Positions 11,556 through 21,556 of a stretch of DNA of 64,000 nucleotides are shown here, piece by piece. Numbering within the stretch: position 1 is the first letter of the stretch; every line of letters begins with the position of its first letter. A program made the translations under genes and the position numbers. The stretch is from contig NZ_FMYQ01000003.1 in the NCBI RefSeq assembly GCF_900096975.1, positions 186,001-250,000 on the forward strand, in the 5' to 3' direction. This DNA is from Paraburkholderia lycopersici. GTDB lineage: Bacteria > Pseudomonadota > Gammaproteobacteria > Burkholderiales > Burkholderiaceae. The notes below the pieces were generated by a model that was not told the origin of the DNA, ran no database searches, and worked only from the letters and a program-made list of their open reading frames with translations.

Positions 11556-12893
11556 CTAGTTTTTATCCGTATAGGGATTCGTCGAGGATCGGAACTCTAT
11601 GCGCAATGGAGTCCCCGTCAGCGAGAAAGTTTCCCGGAAGCGGTTCTCCAGATAGCGCTTGTAGGTGTCCGTGACGGCATCGAGCGCGTTGCCGTGAATC
11701 ACGATGATGGGCGGGTTCTGTCCCCCCTGGTGCGCGTAGCGGAGCTTCGGACGCACTGGCCCGCGGCGGCGCGGCTGCTGGAACTCGACCGCTTCGATGA
11801 GCGCGCGCGTGAGCTTCGGCGTGGGCAGCTTCGCCATGGCAGCGGCGTAGGCATCGTCCACCGAGCGCATCAGCGCGCCGATACCGAACTTTTCGGTCGC
11901 CGAGATGAAGTGCATCTTCGCGAAGTCGAGGAACTTCAGCTTGCGCTGCAGGTGGTGCTTGGTGCGCTCGCGCGCGTGGTCGTCCATGCCGTCCCACTTG
12001 TTCACGCCCACCACGAGCGCACGCCCCTGCTCCACCACGAAACCCGCAATATGCGCGTCCTGATCCGAGATTTCCTGGCGCGCATCGAGCAGCAGGATCA
12101 CCACGTTGGCGTCGGCGATCGACTGCAGCGTCTTCACCACCGAGAACTTTTCGATCGCCTCGAACACCTTGCCGCGGCGGCGCAGGCCGGCGGTGTCGAT
12201 GAGCGTGTACTTTTTGCCGTTGCGCTCGAAGTCGACATAGATCGAATCGCGCGTGGTGCCCGGCATGTCGAACGCAATCACGCGGTCTTCGCCGATCAGC
12301 GTATTGACGAGCGTCGACTTGCCCACGTTAGGGCGCCCGACAATCGCAATCTTGACGCCATGCTTCGCGGCATCCTCGTCGCTTTCTTCCGGGCGATCCG
12401 CGTAAGCCTGGTCGAGCGCCTCGTTGATCATTTCCGTCACGCCGTCGCCGTGCGCCGCCGAAATCGCGCGCGGGTCGCCGAGGCCGAGCTCGTAGAAGTC
12501 GGCGGCCACCGCGCTGTACTTCATGCCCTCGGCCTTGTTGACGACGAGGAAGATCGGCCGGCCAGTCTTGCGCAGATAGTCGGCAATATGCTTGTCCTGG
12601 GGCGCGAGGCCATTGCGACCGTCGCAAATGAACACGACGATATCGGCCTCTTCGACGGCCTGGCGAGTCTGGCGCGCCATCTCGTGCAAGATGCCGTCCT
12701 TGGCGATCGGCTCGAAGCCGCCGGTATCGACCACGAGATACGCGCGGTCGCCAACGCGCCCTTCACCGTAGTGACGGTCGCGAGTGAGGCCCGGAAGATC
12801 TGCCACCAGCGCATCGCGCGAACGCGTGAGCCGGTTGAACAGCGTGGATTTCCCCACATTGGGGCGCCCAACCAGGGCGATTACGGGTTTCAT
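11556..12893 (-). CDS. der: Ribosome assembly GTPase Der (EngA)
   Basis: A 445-residue protein with two GTPase domains in tandem, each with its own P-loop GRPNVGKST (near residues 8 and 187), and a C-terminal KH-like domain. Der is needed for 50S ribosome assembly. I chose the ATG at 12893 ([17 protein letters not shown]), the typical N terminus; the open frame continues 30 codons upstream without similarity. It follows bamB after an unusually long 438-base gap, and its leader contains a GC-rich hairpin at 12919-12938. Confidence 0.98.
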   Translation of the reverse strand: MKPVIALVGRPNVGKSTLFNRLTRSRDALVADLPGLTRDRHYGEGRVGDRAYLVVDTGGFEPIAKDGILHEMARQTRQAVEEADIVVFICDGRNGLAPQDKHIADYLRKTGRPIFLVVNKAEGMKYSAVAADFYELGLGDPRAISAAHGDGVTEMINEALDQAYADRPEESDEDAAKHGVKIAIVGRPNVGKSTLVNTLIGEDRVIAFDMPGTTRDSIYVDFERNGKKYTLIDTAGLRRRGKVFEAIEKFSVVKTLQSIADANVVILLLDARQEISDQDAHIAGFVVEQGRALVVGVNKWDGMDDHARERTKHHLQRKLKFLDFAKMHFISATEKFGIGALMRSVDDAYAAAMAKLPTPKLTRALIEAVEFQQPRRRGPVRPKLRYAHQGGQNPPIIVIHGNALDAVTDTYKRYLENRFRETFSLTGTPLRIEFRSSTNPYTDKN

Positions 12894-13331
12894 CTGATCT
12901 TTTCTACAGTAAGGCGCGGCGCCGGAACCGTCCGGCGCGCCACGCGGCAAGCCCCGCGCCTGCGGGGGCTGCATCAGTTGCAAATTATCACGAAATAGGC
13001 CGCGGGCCCGAGCCGAAAGCGCCAGCGTCCGGGGCGGTCATCACGCAACCTTCAGGTGACGGAGCGGTAGACGGCGGGGGCATGCGCGCCGCCATCGAAA
13101 ATGCGCACGGCCGGCTTGAGCCGGCCGATAAGGCACCAAGGAGCCCGAGGTCCGATGTCGCGGTTCCGAGGCCCCTTGCGCCTGCACCCATCAAACGGTC
13201 GCCGGGACACGCGGCCGCCTGTTTGCCGTGGATGCCAGCGCGTTGCCTTGCGCGCCGTCTGCGCGGCCGGCATGACGGACACATCCGGGCACTTCATGAG
13301 CACTACCAGGGGGCGTCCCGCCCCACGTCGC
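12894..13331. other. 438-base intergenic region between bamB and der
   Basis: No convincing gene on either strand. It holds several GC-rich hairpins: 12919-12938 (8-base arms GCGCCGGA/TCCGGCGC), an imperfect one around 12950-12969, and CGGCCGGCT-TG-AGCCGGCCG at 13108-13127. On the minus strand the last is followed six bases later by a short U-run, so it may end the bamB transcript. A der promoter may lie here, but I could not point to one. Confidence 0.5.
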
Positions 13332-14477
13332 TTAGCGCGGACGCAGCCCGTACAGACCGCCATCCTTCGTCTGCACGACCAGCGTGTTGCCGGCGAGCAC
13401 CGGCGCAGCGGCAATCGGACTGCCGTCGGTCTTCACGCGCGAGACGAAACTGCCGTCGTCGACCGAGAGGAAATGCACGTAGCCCCGATAGTCGCCGAGC
13501 ACGACCGCGTGGCCCAGGACCGCAGGCACGCTCACGTCGCGGCTCTTGAGCTTTTCGTTCGTCCAGGTCGGTTGCCCCGTCGACACGCTGAAAGCCTTCA
13601 CGACCGACCAGTCGTCGCCGCCCACCACCGTCGTTTCGTCTTGGGCGATACCGCTCGTGCTCGAGAACGGCTTTTGCCACATCGGACGACCCGAGTTCGC
13701 GTCGAAGCAACCCAGTTGCCCCTGGAACGTCACCGCGCAGGTCGTCGCGCCGACGAGCGTGGGGGGCCCGCTCACGTCATTGATACGCTCGACTTCCGTC
13801 ACACCCTTCGGATACGAGACCGGCGTTTCCCAGAACGCGTCGCCGCTCTGCAGGTTGATGGCCGCGAACGTGCCGCCCGGGAAGCCTGCGAGTACGGCCT
13901 GATCGCCCGCGAACGTCATGCCCGCCGAGACACGCAGGTTCAGCGGCACGGCGCGGTTGCGGTAAGTCCATTTCTGCTCGCCCGTTTGCCCGTTGAAGGC
14001 GACGATCTGGCCGTCGATGGTGCGCACGATCACGAGGCCGTTGCCGACGAGCGGCGGCGAGATGATCTCGCCCGGCGCCTTGGCCCGCCACGAAAGCTTG
14101 CCGTTCGCGTCGAGCACGTAGACGTCGCCCTTCAGGCCGCCGACGGCCGTGAGATTGCCGTCGCTGCCCACGCCCGCCGAGATGTCGTCCTTGAGCTTCG
14201 TGCGCCAGACGTCCTTACCCGACGCGGCGTCGATCTTCGCAACCGAGCCGTTCTCGCCCGCCGCATAGACGGCGTCGCCCACGGCGACCGGCGAAAACAG
14301 ATAGCGCCCCGCCTTGCCGACACTCGCCTTCCACACCTGCTGCACGTCCAGCGCCGGCTTGAATTCGGTCAGCGGCACCGGCACGCGGCGCACGTCTTTC
14401 GTCGATGAGCAGGCCGCGAGAGCCAGGACGGTCATCGCGATAGCGACGGGCACAACGGTTCGTTTCAGCAGATTCAT
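13332..14477 (-). CDS. bamB: Outer-membrane assembly lipoprotein BamB
   Basis: A 381-residue lipoprotein of the BAM complex, which inserts beta-barrel proteins into the outer membrane. The signal peptide MNLLKRTVVPVAIAMTVLAL ends in the lipobox LAAC (Cys23). The mature part is a chain of PQQ-like beta-propeller repeats (for example DAASGKDVWRTKLKD and FNGQTGEQKWTYRN). The ATG at 14477 gives a standard signal peptide; an ATG at 14492 and a GTG at 14534 are in frame but lack a clear ribosome-binding site. It follows yfgM by 66 bases. Confidence 0.96.
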   Translation of the reverse strand: MNLLKRTVVPVAIAMTVLALAACSSTKDVRRVPVPLTEFKPALDVQQVWKASVGKAGRYLFSPVAVGDAVYAAGENGSVAKIDAASGKDVWRTKLKDDISAGVGSDGNLTAVGGLKGDVYVLDANGKLSWRAKAPGEIISPPLVGNGLVIVRTIDGQIVAFNGQTGEQKWTYRNRAVPLNLRVSAGMTFAGDQAVLAGFPGGTFAAINLQSGDAFWETPVSYPKGVTEVERINDVSGPPTLVGATTCAVTFQGQLGCFDANSGRPMWQKPFSSTSGIAQDETTVVGGDDWSVVKAFSVSTGQPTWTNEKLKSRDVSVPAVLGHAVVLGDYRGYVHFLSVDDGSFVSRVKTDGSPIAAAPVLAGNTLVVQTKDGGLYGLRPR

Positions 14478-14543
14478 CGGTGAACGACGCATGAATGAAG
14501 TTGATTTTGAATGGTTTCGCAATGCCGCGTACACGCTGGCAAC

Positions 14544-15173
14544 TTAGCCGCCGAGTGCGTCCAGCTTGAACTGGATCAGTTGACGCTCGGAAGCGTCGCT
14601 CTTCGGCAGGCTGTCGAGGGCGAGCCTGTAGGCCGCGCGCGCGTCGTCGCGCTTGCCGGCCGCCGCCAGCAGGTCGCCGCGACCGTCCGCCACGATGCCT
14701 TTGAAGGGCCCCGAACCAGATTGCGGAATCAGCGCGAGGCCCTGATCGTAGGCCTTTTCGTCGAGCAGCAGCGAGGCGAGGCGCAGCTTCGCGATCTGGC
14801 GGAATTCGTCGTCCTTCGCGTGGTCGGCGGCCCATTGCAACTGGGCCTTCGCGCCGGCGGTGTCGCCTTGCATGTAGAGCGCCCTGGCGACGCCGAGCGC
14901 CGTCATCTGCGCGTAGGCGGTGCCGCCGAAGCGGTCTTCCATGTCCGACGCCACACGCGTGAGCATGGCCTTGTCGCCGCCGTTCGCGGCCTGCTGCACC
15001 TGGTCGTACAGCACGGCAGCTTCGGCCGCCTGACGGCGCTGCCAGAAGTTCCAGCCGTTCCACGCGGCGAGCGCGAGCAGAACGATCAGCACGACCCACG
15101 TAGTGGCATTACCCCACTGCGCCCACCATGCCTTGAAGCTCTCGATCGATTCCTGTTCGTCGTGGTAACTCAT
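14544..15173 (-). CDS. YfgM-like tetratricopeptide membrane protein
   Basis: A 209-residue protein with an N-terminal cytoplasmic segment (SYHDEQESIESFKAWWAQWG), one membrane span (TTWVVLIVLLALAAWNGWNF) and a periplasmic domain with tetratricopeptide-like helices. The family, YfgM in E. coli, is a periplasmic chaperone-network partner of the SecYEG translocon. The position between hisS and bamB is conserved and supports the call. Likely in the same operon as bamB. Confidence 0.93.
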   Translation of the reverse strand: MSYHDEQESIESFKAWWAQWGNATTWVVLIVLLALAAWNGWNFWQRRQAAEAAVLYDQVQQAANGGDKAMLTRVASDMEDRFGGTAYAQMTALGVARALYMQGDTAGAKAQLQWAADHAKDDEFRQIAKLRLASLLLDEKAYDQGLALIPQSGSGPFKGIVADGRGDLLAAAGKRDDARAAYRLALDSLPKSDASERQLIQFKLDALGG

Positions 15174-15266
15174 CGCGTAGCGATTCCTCGTTTATTCTCA
15201 AGCCTGTTTTCGAATGCGCCGCGACCTGGGCGGTCCCACCTGAGCGGCCGTACCTCAGCGGCCCCG

Positions 15267-16604
15267 TCAGTCGTCGCCGTCTTCGGCGGATGCAACCATC
15301 GCATTGATCAGATATTCGGTCAAGTCCTCAAGCGCTACCGTTTGTTGCTCGCTGCGAGCCTCCGCAGCCGTCCCGCGCAGGGCCTTCACACCGGCCTCGC
15401 CCTTCGCCACTTCGTCCTCGCCGAGCACCACGGCGAACGCCGCGCCGCTCGCATCCGCACGCTTCATCTGCGACTTGAAGCTCGCGCTCTGACCGTCGGC
15501 GCTGCAATGCAGGATGACGTCGAGGCCCGTGTCGCGCAGGCGCTCAGCGACGATGAACGCCTTCTCGCGCGCGGCTTCGCCCTGATGGACGACATAGACG
15601 TCGCAACCTTCTTCTTCAGGCACGAGGTCTTCTTCCTTGAGCAATTCGAGAATGCGCTCGATGCCCATTGCCCAGCCGCACGCGGCAGTCGGCTTGCCGC
15701 CCAGTTGCTCGATCAGCGGATCGTAGCGACCGCCCGCCGCGACGGTGCCCTGCGCGCCGAGCTTGTCGGTCACCCATTCGAACACGGTCAGATTGTAGTA
15801 ATCGAGACCGCGCACGAGACGCGGATTGATCGTGAACGGAATGTTGTTCGACTTGAGGATGCGCTGCAGCCCTTCGAAGTGCGCGCGCGAACCCTCGCCG
15901 AGGAAATCGATCAGCTTGGGCGCCTTGTTGGCGATTTCCTGCAGCGCGGGATTCTTCGTGTCGAGCACGCGCAGCGGGTTCGTGTAGAGGCGGCGCTTGC
16001 CGTCTTCGTCGAGCATGTCGACGTGCTGCTCCAGATATTTGATGAGCTCCACGCGATGCGCGGCGCGCTCTTCGGCCACGCCGAGCGAGTTGATCTCGAG
16101 CTTGATGCCGGTGAGGCCGAGATCGTCCCAGAGACGCTGGCACATCAGGATGATTTCGGCGTCCGCATCGGGACCCGCGAAACCGAGCGCCTCGACGCCC
16201 ACCTGGTGGAACTGGCGATAGCGGCCGCGCTGCGGACGCTCGTGACGGAACATCGGGCCGATGTACCACAGGCGCTTCGGGCCGTCGTAGAGCATGTTGT
16301 GCTCGATCGATGCGCGCACGGCCGCGGCGGTGCCTTCCGGGCGCAGCGTCAGATTCTCGCCGTTGAGCGCGTCGGTGAAGCTGTACATCTCCTTCTCGAC
16401 GATGTCGGTCACTTCGCCAATGCCACGCGTGAAGAGCTGCGTATGCTCGACGATCGGCGTGCGGATGTTTTGATAGCCGTACGAACGAAGCATGGACTTC
16501 ACCGTGGTCTCGAAAAAGTCCCACAGTCCTGCCTCCTGCGGCAGGATGTCGTTCATGCCCTTCACGCCCGTGAGCTTTTCGGGCTTGCGTTTTTGTTCAG
16601 TCAT
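15267..16604 (-). CDS. hisS: Histidyl-tRNA synthetase
   Basis: A 445-residue class II aminoacyl-tRNA synthetase that charges tRNA-His. Motif 2 ([16 protein letters not shown]) and the histidine-specific stretches LVRGLDYYN and [10 protein letters not shown] are present, followed by the anticodon-binding domain. The start at the ATG 16604 ([19 protein letters not shown]) is typical. It sits between ispG and the yfgM-like gene. Confidence 0.98.
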   Translation of the reverse strand: MTEQKRKPEKLTGVKGMNDILPQEAGLWDFFETTVKSMLRSYGYQNIRTPIVEHTQLFTRGIGEVTDIVEKEMYSFTDALNGENLTLRPEGTAAAVRASIEHNMLYDGPKRLWYIGPMFRHERPQRGRYRQFHQVGVEALGFAGPDADAEIILMCQRLWDDLGLTGIKLEINSLGVAEERAAHRVELIKYLEQHVDMLDEDGKRRLYTNPLRVLDTKNPALQEIANKAPKLIDFLGEGSRAHFEGLQRILKSNNIPFTINPRLVRGLDYYNLTVFEWVTDKLGAQGTVAAGGRYDPLIEQLGGKPTAACGWAMGIERILELLKEEDLVPEEEGCDVYVVHQGEAAREKAFIVAERLRDTGLDVILHCSADGQSASFKSQMKRADASGAAFAVVLGEDEVAKGEAGVKALRGTAAEARSEQQTVALEDLTEYLINAMVASAEDGDD

Positions 16605-16665
16605 TGCGTTGCGGATTTGCGTGGCGAATGTGCCTTGCGAATGGCGGTATTCGGTTGTGCGTATT

Positions 16666-16691
16666 GATCTGCGCTGACGATCTGTGCTGAC
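16666..16691. repeat. Tandem 13-base repeat after the ispG stop
   Basis: GATCTGCGCTGAC (16666-16678) is followed at once by GATCTGTGCTGAC (16679-16691), one mismatch. The pair ends two bases from the ispG stop codon. Probably a small slippage duplication. Confidence 0.75.
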
Positions 16692-16693
16692 GC

Positions 16694-18013
16694 CTAGTTC
16701 GTCGCTTCGGCGTTGCCGTACTTGCGGGCGACGTAATCACTGACGATCTGCTGGAATTCTTCGGCGATGCGCTCGCCGCGCAGCGTCTTCACCTTCTCGC
16801 CGTCGATGAAAACCGGCGCCGCCGGGTTCTCGCCCGAGCCCGGCAGGCTGATGCCGATATTCGCGTGCTTCGACTCGCCCGGGCCGTTCACGATGCAGCC
16901 CATCACGGCCACGTTCATCGTTTCGACACCCGGATACTCGCCGCGCCAAACCGGCATCTGCGCCCGCAGATAGTTCTGGATCTGCGAGGCCAGCTCCTGG
17001 AACAACGTGCTGGTCGTGCGGCCGCAGCCGGGGCACGCGATGACCATCGGCGTGAACGAGCGCAGGCCCATGGTCTGCAGGATTTCCTGGCCGACCACGA
17101 CTTCGCCAGTGCGCGAGGCGCCCGGTTCCGGCGTGAGGGAGATGCGGATCGTGTCGCCGATGCCCTGCTGCAGCAGCACGGAAAGCGCCGCCGTCGAAGC
17201 GACGATGCCCTTCGACCCCATGCCCGCTTCCGTGAGCCCGAGGTGCAGCGCGAAGTCGCAGCGCTTCGCGAGCTGCTGGTAGACGGCGATCAGGTCCTGC
17301 ACGCCGCTCACCTTGCACGACAGGATGATCTTGTCGCGGCCGAGGCCGAGTTCGACAGCGCGTTCCGCCGAGCCGATCGCCGATTGAATGAGCGCTTCGT
17401 ACATCACGCTCTGCGCTTCCCACGGCTCCTTGCGCGAACCGTTCTCGTCCATCATGCGCGCGAGCAGATCCTGGTCGAGGCTGCCCCAGTTCACGCCGAT
17501 ACGCACCGGCTTGTCGTACCTGATGGCCGCTTCGATCATCTGCGCGTATTGCGTGTCGCGCTTCGCGCCCTGGCCCACGTTGCCCGGATTGATGCGGTAC
17601 TTCGAGAGCGCCTCGGCACAGGCCGGATAGTCGCGCAACAGCAGGTGACCGTTGTAGTGGAAGTCGCCGACGAGCGGCACCGTCACGCCCATGCGATCGA
17701 GCTGCTCGCGGATGTGCGGCACGGCTGCGGCCGCTTCCGGCGTGTTGACCGTGATACGGACGAGTTCCGAGCCCGCCTGCGCGAGTTCCTTGATCTGGAT
17801 CGCGGTGCCGATGGCGTCGGCGGTGTCGGTGTTGGTCATCGACTGCACGCGCACCGGCGCGTCGCCGCCGATCGTCACCAGCTGACCGCCCCAGCGCACA
17901 TGCACGGCGTGCGACGTGCGGCGCGGCGCGTGGCCGCCGAGGATCGGCTCGTTCGAGCAGATCTGACTGTTGCTGGTCGAGGATTGCGTTTCGCTTTGCA
18001 TCGAAAAACCCAT
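16694..18013 (-). CDS. ispG: 4-hydroxy-3-methylbut-2-enyl diphosphate synthase IspG
   Basis: A 439-residue enzyme of the non-mevalonate isoprenoid pathway. It reductively opens methylerythritol cyclodiphosphate using a [4Fe-4S] cluster. The cluster cysteines are visible in [12 protein letters not shown] and in CIVNGPGES. The start is the ATG at 18013 ([10 protein letters not shown]), which has GAGG five bases upstream. The frame is open another 281 codons, but that part reads rodZ in the wrong frame. A strong terminator lies between rodZ and ispG, so ispG probably has a promoter of its own or depends on read-through. Confidence 0.97.
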   Translation of the reverse strand: MGFSMQSETQSSTSNSQICSNEPILGGHAPRRTSHAVHVRWGGQLVTIGGDAPVRVQSMTNTDTADAIGTAIQIKELAQAGSELVRITVNTPEAAAAVPHIREQLDRMGVTVPLVGDFHYNGHLLLRDYPACAEALSKYRINPGNVGQGAKRDTQYAQMIEAAIRYDKPVRIGVNWGSLDQDLLARMMDENGSRKEPWEAQSVMYEALIQSAIGSAERAVELGLGRDKIILSCKVSGVQDLIAVYQQLAKRCDFALHLGLTEAGMGSKGIVASTAALSVLLQQGIGDTIRISLTPEPGASRTGEVVVGQEILQTMGLRSFTPMVIACPGCGRTTSTLFQELASQIQNYLRAQMPVWRGEYPGVETMNVAVMGCIVNGPGESKHANIGISLPGSGENPAAPVFIDGEKVKTLRGERIAEEFQQIVSDYVARKYGNAEATN

Positions 18014-18066
18014 TTGCGCCTCACGCGGCAGCGGCCGACTGGGCAGCCGCCGCACTACGTGAATTG

Positions 18067-18112
18067 AAAAAGCGTCGCGGCCGGCGCTGAGACAGGAGGC
18101 CGGCCGCGACGC
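18067..18112 (-). terminator. Intrinsic terminator between rodZ and ispG
   Basis: Perfect 14-base arms GCGTCGCGGCCGGC (18072-18085 and its complement at 18099-18112) around a 13-base loop. On the minus strand UUUUU follows directly. Both parts of an intrinsic terminator are present, although the genes on either side run the same way. Confidence 0.88.
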
Positions 18113-18126
18113 ATACCATGTCTTGA

Positions 18127-19308
18127 TCAGGGCAGCACGAAACGCGCGACATTGCCGCGCGCCGACGCATACTTCGAAGCGTCGACCGGCTGGCCGTCGA
18201 TGGTCATCGACTCGATGCCGGCCTTGTTGCCCACGGTGATCTTGAGCGGCTCGGTGCCGGTGATCTCGCGCGCGTCGCTGCCGTGGATCATGCCCGAGAA
18301 GACCTCCTTGCCATCCTTCTGGCGCACGCTCACCCACGTGTCCTGCGTCACGCGGATCGCGAACGTCGAGGTGTCCGCGCCGCTGTCGGCTGCGGCATTT
18401 TGTGCCGCCTGCGCGGCCGACGCGCTTGCCGCCTGCTGCGCTTTCGCCGCGCTTGCCGCAGCCGGCACTGCGCTCGCAGCGGCAGGACGCGCAGCCTGCT
18501 GCACCGGTTGCGGGGCGACTTGCTGCGCGGGCTGCGGCGCCACCGGCGGTGCGCTCGCCGCGGCCCGCTGCTCGGGCGCAGCGTTGCCGCTGTCGCCCGT
18601 GTTGCCGGCATTCGCGGCACCATCGTTGGCGTTGGCGTTGCCGGCCGCCGGCGCGGCGGACTGGTCCGCACCCTGCGCAGCCGGTACGCCAGTCGCCTCG
18701 CCCTGCGTCACGGTGGGCGACGACGCGCCCGGCTGCACGCTCGCGCCGTTGGCCATCGCCTTCAGGCGCGCAAACCAGGCCGATGATTCGCCGCTGTTTG
18801 TATGCCACATGGAAAGCGCGAGCACCGCGACCACGATGATCGCCACACCCCACAGCCACGAGGCGCGACGGCGCGGCGCCCGCGCGCCGCTGCCGCCAAG
18901 CGAAAGCGACACGCGTCCGCGCGGCAGATCGGAACCCGCCGAGGCCGGCATCGACAGATCCGGCTGCGGCATGCCGCGTTCGCGGCGCAGCGCCTGGGCG
19001 AACGGCGCGGGATCCGCGCCGAGCAATTTCGCATAGGCACGCACCACGCCGAGCGCGAACGTATTGTCAGGCAGATGGCTGATATCGCCCGCTTCGAGCT
19101 CGCGCAGTTTCGACACCGCCACCTTCAGGCGCGCCGACACGTCTTCGATCGCCCAGCCCTTTGCCTCGCGCAGTTGCGCGAGGCGTGCGCCGGCTGCAAC
19201 CAGCGTATCGGGCACGGGCTGCACCGGCGAGGGCGCCGCGCCCGGCGCCGAACGGCCTGCGTTGCTGTCAGTTCCGTCTGTCCCGAAAGGGTGCTGCGGC
19301 TCGCTCAT
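18127..19308 (-). CDS. rodZ: RodZ-like cytoskeletal membrane protein
   Basis: A 393-residue protein with a cytoplasmic helix-turn-helix domain ([20 protein letters not shown], about residues 43-110), a basic stretch and a single membrane span ([17 protein letters not shown]). A long Ala/Pro/Gln-rich periplasmic linker leads to a C-terminal DUF4115 beta domain (about 305-393). RodZ links MreB to the cell-wall machinery and sets rod shape. I chose the ATG at 19308 ([10 protein letters not shown]), which has AAGGA eight bases upstream; the open frame runs 49 codons further. It sits between rlmN and ispG, as in many proteobacteria. Confidence 0.92.
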   Translation of the reverse strand: MSEPQHPFGTDGTDSNAGRSAPGAAPSPVQPVPDTLVAAGARLAQLREAKGWAIEDVSARLKVAVSKLRELEAGDISHLPDNTFALGVVRAYAKLLGADPAPFAQALRRERGMPQPDLSMPASAGSDLPRGRVSLSLGGSGARAPRRRASWLWGVAIIVVAVLALSMWHTNSGESSAWFARLKAMANGASVQPGASSPTVTQGEATGVPAAQGADQSAAPAAGNANANDGAANAGNTGDSGNAAPEQRAAASAPPVAPQPAQQVAPQPVQQAARPAAASAVPAAASAAKAQQAASASAAQAAQNAAADSGADTSTFAIRVTQDTWVSVRQKDGKEVFSGMIHGSDAREITGTEPLKITVGNKAGIESMTIDGQPVDASKYASARGNVARFVLP

Positions 19309-19389
19309 CCCAAAGTCCTTGCGTCGATTCTTTTCCATACTGGAACCGGTGGGCCGCATCCCGCCCGCCTCTACCCGATTCGCAGACCG

Positions 19390-19395
19390 TTTATA
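19390..19395 (-). promoter_or_regulatory. Candidate extended -10 box for rodZ
   Basis: TGT-TATAAA on the minus strand, about 80 bases upstream of the rodZ start, in the 198-base gap after rlmN. The extended -10 TG makes it plausible without a good -35. Confidence 0.4.
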
Positions 19396-19506
19396 ACAAA
19401 ATGCGCGGCCCGTGTGCCGCTTCCGATCGCTTTTGCAACTTTCTTTCAATGTCACCCAACACGGCGCGTATCCCCGCGCGCCGCCATGGGCCCTCCTCGC
19501 GCCGGC

Positions 19507-20670
19507 TCAGTGCTGAACCGGCCGTACTTCGATAACCTTACTCGCAGCCCGGCCCGTTCGCTCGGCAAGACGCGTGCGGTCCTTCACCTCGCCGGCGAGC
19601 TGGCCGCACGCCGCGTCGATGTCGTCGCCGCGCGTCTTGCGCACGGTCGTGACGACGCCCGCATCCATCAGGATCTGCGCAAAGCGCTTGATCTGCTCCG
19701 GTTTCGAGCGCAGCAGGCCCGATTCGGGAAACGGATTAAACGGGATCAGATTGAATTTGCACGGTACGTCCCGGGTCACCGCAAGCAATTCCCGCGCGTG
19801 CTTTTCGGTGTCGTTGACGCCGTCGAGCATGCAGTACTCGAAGGTAATGAAATCACGCGGCGCGACTTCGAGATAGCGCTGGCATGCCGCCATCAGCTCG
19901 CGCAGCGGGTATTTGCGGTTGAGCGGCACGAGCTCGTCGCGCAGCGGGTCGTTAGGCGCGTGCAGCGAGACGGCGAGCGCCACCGGCAGCTCGGCGCCAA
20001 GGCGGTCCATCATCGGCACCACACCCGACGTGGACAGCGTGACACGCCGGCGCGACAGGCCGTAGGCGTTGTCGTCGAGCATCAGGCGCATCGCGGGCAC
20101 GACCGCGTCGTAGTTCAGGAGCGGCTCGCCCATGCCCATCATCACGACGTTCGTGATGACGCGCTCGCCCTTGCCGTCACCGCCGGTCGCGCGGCCGCCG
20201 GCCTCGCCCAACAGCGAGGCGCGCAAGGCGAATTCCGCCATGCGCAACTGGCCGATGATCTCGGCAGTGGTGAGATTGCGTGAGAAACCTTGCTTGCCGG
20301 TCGAGCAGAACCGGCAATTGACCGCGCATCCGGCCTGCGAAGACACGCATAGCGTGCCGCGGGTTTCTTCAGGGATGAACACGGTTTCGACGGCGTTGCC
20401 GTTGCCGACGTCCACGAGCCATTTGCGCGTGCCGTCGGAGGAAACGTTGTCGCTGACGATGCCGGGCATGCCGATGGTGGCGCGCCCTTTCAGTTTTTCG
20501 CGTAGCGATTTGGCCAGATCCGTCATGCCGTCAAAGTCGGCGGCATTGTACTGATGGATCCAGCGTTGAAGCTGTTTGGCGCGAAACGGCTTCTCGCCCA
20601 GGCTTTCGCAATATGCGACGAGCCCTTGGGCGTCGAGATCGAGAAGGTTGACGGTGGAACTGCTCGTCAT
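19507..20670 (-). CDS. rlmN: 23S rRNA/tRNA adenine-2 methyltransferase RlmN
   Basis: A 387-residue radical SAM enzyme that methylates C2 of an adenine in 23S rRNA and in some tRNAs. The cluster motif [15 protein letters not shown] is clear, and the family's other stretches are present ([25 protein letters not shown]). I chose the ATG at 20670 ([13 protein letters not shown]), with AGGA seven bases upstream; an ATG five codons earlier overlaps that site. The preceding gene is ndk. Confidence 0.97.
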   Translation of the reverse strand: MTSSSTVNLLDLDAQGLVAYCESLGEKPFRAKQLQRWIHQYNAADFDGMTDLAKSLREKLKGRATIGMPGIVSDNVSSDGTRKWLVDVGNGNAVETVFIPEETRGTLCVSSQAGCAVNCRFCSTGKQGFSRNLTTAEIIGQLRMAEFALRASLLGEAGGRATGGDGKGERVITNVVMMGMGEPLLNYDAVVPAMRLMLDDNAYGLSRRRVTLSTSGVVPMMDRLGAELPVALAVSLHAPNDPLRDELVPLNRKYPLRELMAACQRYLEVAPRDFITFEYCMLDGVNDTEKHARELLAVTRDVPCKFNLIPFNPFPESGLLRSKPEQIKRFAQILMDAGVVTTVRKTRGDDIDAACGQLAGEVKDRTRLAERTGRAASKVIEVRPVQH

Positions 20671-20816
20671 GTCGAATCCTGCCATTTCAGTGCGAGAGCG
20701 CGCCCACCGCCCGCGTTGCCCGGCTGCCTGCGCCCTTGCGCGACAGCGGGAATCGGACGACGGGCGTCATCGCCGTTCGCGACCCTATGCTACTACTGCA
20801 GCCCGCTCGCGCCTGC

Positions 20817-21242
20817 TTAGCGCGAGTAGACGTTGACTTGCGGGAAGAAGAACGCGACTTCCACGGCAGCCGTTTCGGCGGCGTCCGAACCGTGCACGGC
20901 GTTCGCGTCGATGCTGTCGGCGAAGTCGGCGCGGATCGTGCCCTTGTCGGCCTTCTTCGGGTCGGTCGCACCCATCAGTTCGCGGTTCTTCAGAATGGCG
21001 TTCTCGCCTTCGAGCACCTGAATCATCACCGGACCCGAAATCATGAAGTCGACGAGGTCCTTGAAGAACGGACGCGCTGCGTGAACAGCATAGAACTTCT
21101 CGGCGTCGGCGCGCGAGAGGTGAACCATGCGGGCGGCAATGATCTTCAGGCCAGCGTTTTCGAAGCGGCTGTAGATCTGGCCGATCACGTTCTTTGCCAC
21201 TGCGTCCGGCTTGATAATCGACAGGGTGCGTTCGATCGCCAT
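20817..21242 (-). CDS. ndk: Nucleoside diphosphate kinase
   Basis: A 141-residue enzyme that balances nucleoside triphosphates by passing phosphate through a histidine. The active-site His117 is in NAVHGSD, and the N terminus ([14 protein letters not shown]) is typical. A GGAG Shine-Dalgarno precedes the ATG at 21242 by five bases. It is the first gene of the long minus-strand cluster. Confidence 0.98.
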   Translation of the reverse strand: MAIERTLSIIKPDAVAKNVIGQIYSRFENAGLKIIAARMVHLSRADAEKFYAVHAARPFFKDLVDFMISGPVMIQVLEGENAILKNRELMGATDPKKADKGTIRADFADSIDANAVHGSDAAETAAVEVAFFFPQVNVYSR

Positions 21243-21288
21243 AAAAACTCCAGAAAATTAAGAGGTTACAGATTCAAATGAATCCGCA

Positions 21289-21297
21289 ATTGTAGCA
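21289..21297 (-). promoter_or_regulatory. Extended -10 promoter element for ndk
   Basis: TGC-TACAAT on the minus strand, about 50 bases upstream of the ndk start. The extended -10 form compensates for the lack of a clear -35 hexamer. Confidence 0.6.
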
Positions 21298-21466
21298 TGT
21301 TCCCATGTATGATTGCGATTGAACCCTGTTAGGCCCGAAAACCCGGCTTGGCGGGACGAGAATGGGCGCAAAAACCGCCATATCGGGCATTCGGCGCCCC
21401 TTTCAGCGGCGCTTAAGAGTAGCGGCTTACGCTGCACGAACATAACGGAAACCGTGTGGCAACCTG

Positions 21467-21495
21467 TTGAAACTATGGGTTGCCGAATCTATCTT
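21467..21495 (+). promoter_or_regulatory. Sigma70-type promoter for the BI-1/YccA gene
   Basis: TTGAAA (21467-21472), a 17-base spacer and TATCTT (21490-21495). This leaves a leader of about 55 bases before the ATG at 21557. Confidence 0.6.
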
Positions 21496-21556
21496 ACGAG
21501 GAAGCGGACCGCGCGCCTGCGCACCGCCAACCACGCGTCTCACGCAAGGAGAAAGC

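Larger units (their letters stand above)
21243..21556. other. 314-base divergent control region of ndk and the BI-1 gene
   Basis: It holds the ndk -10 element (21289-21297) and a sigma70-type promoter for the plus-strand gene (21467-21495). The middle (21310-21450) shows no gene and no strong hairpin. Confidence 0.7.

Noticed and set aside
14511-16667. 718-codon plus-strand frame antisense to yfgM and hisS
   Set aside because: It crosses two real genes and their gap, without motifs or a start signal.
18014-18859. 281-codon N-terminal extension of ispG
   Set aside because: It reads rodZ in another frame, and a terminator lies inside it. The ATG at 18013 has a good ribosome site.
21310-21450. 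Possible riboswitch or small RNA between ndk and the BI-1 gene
   Set aside because: I see no known aptamer core, strong stem or terminator in this part.
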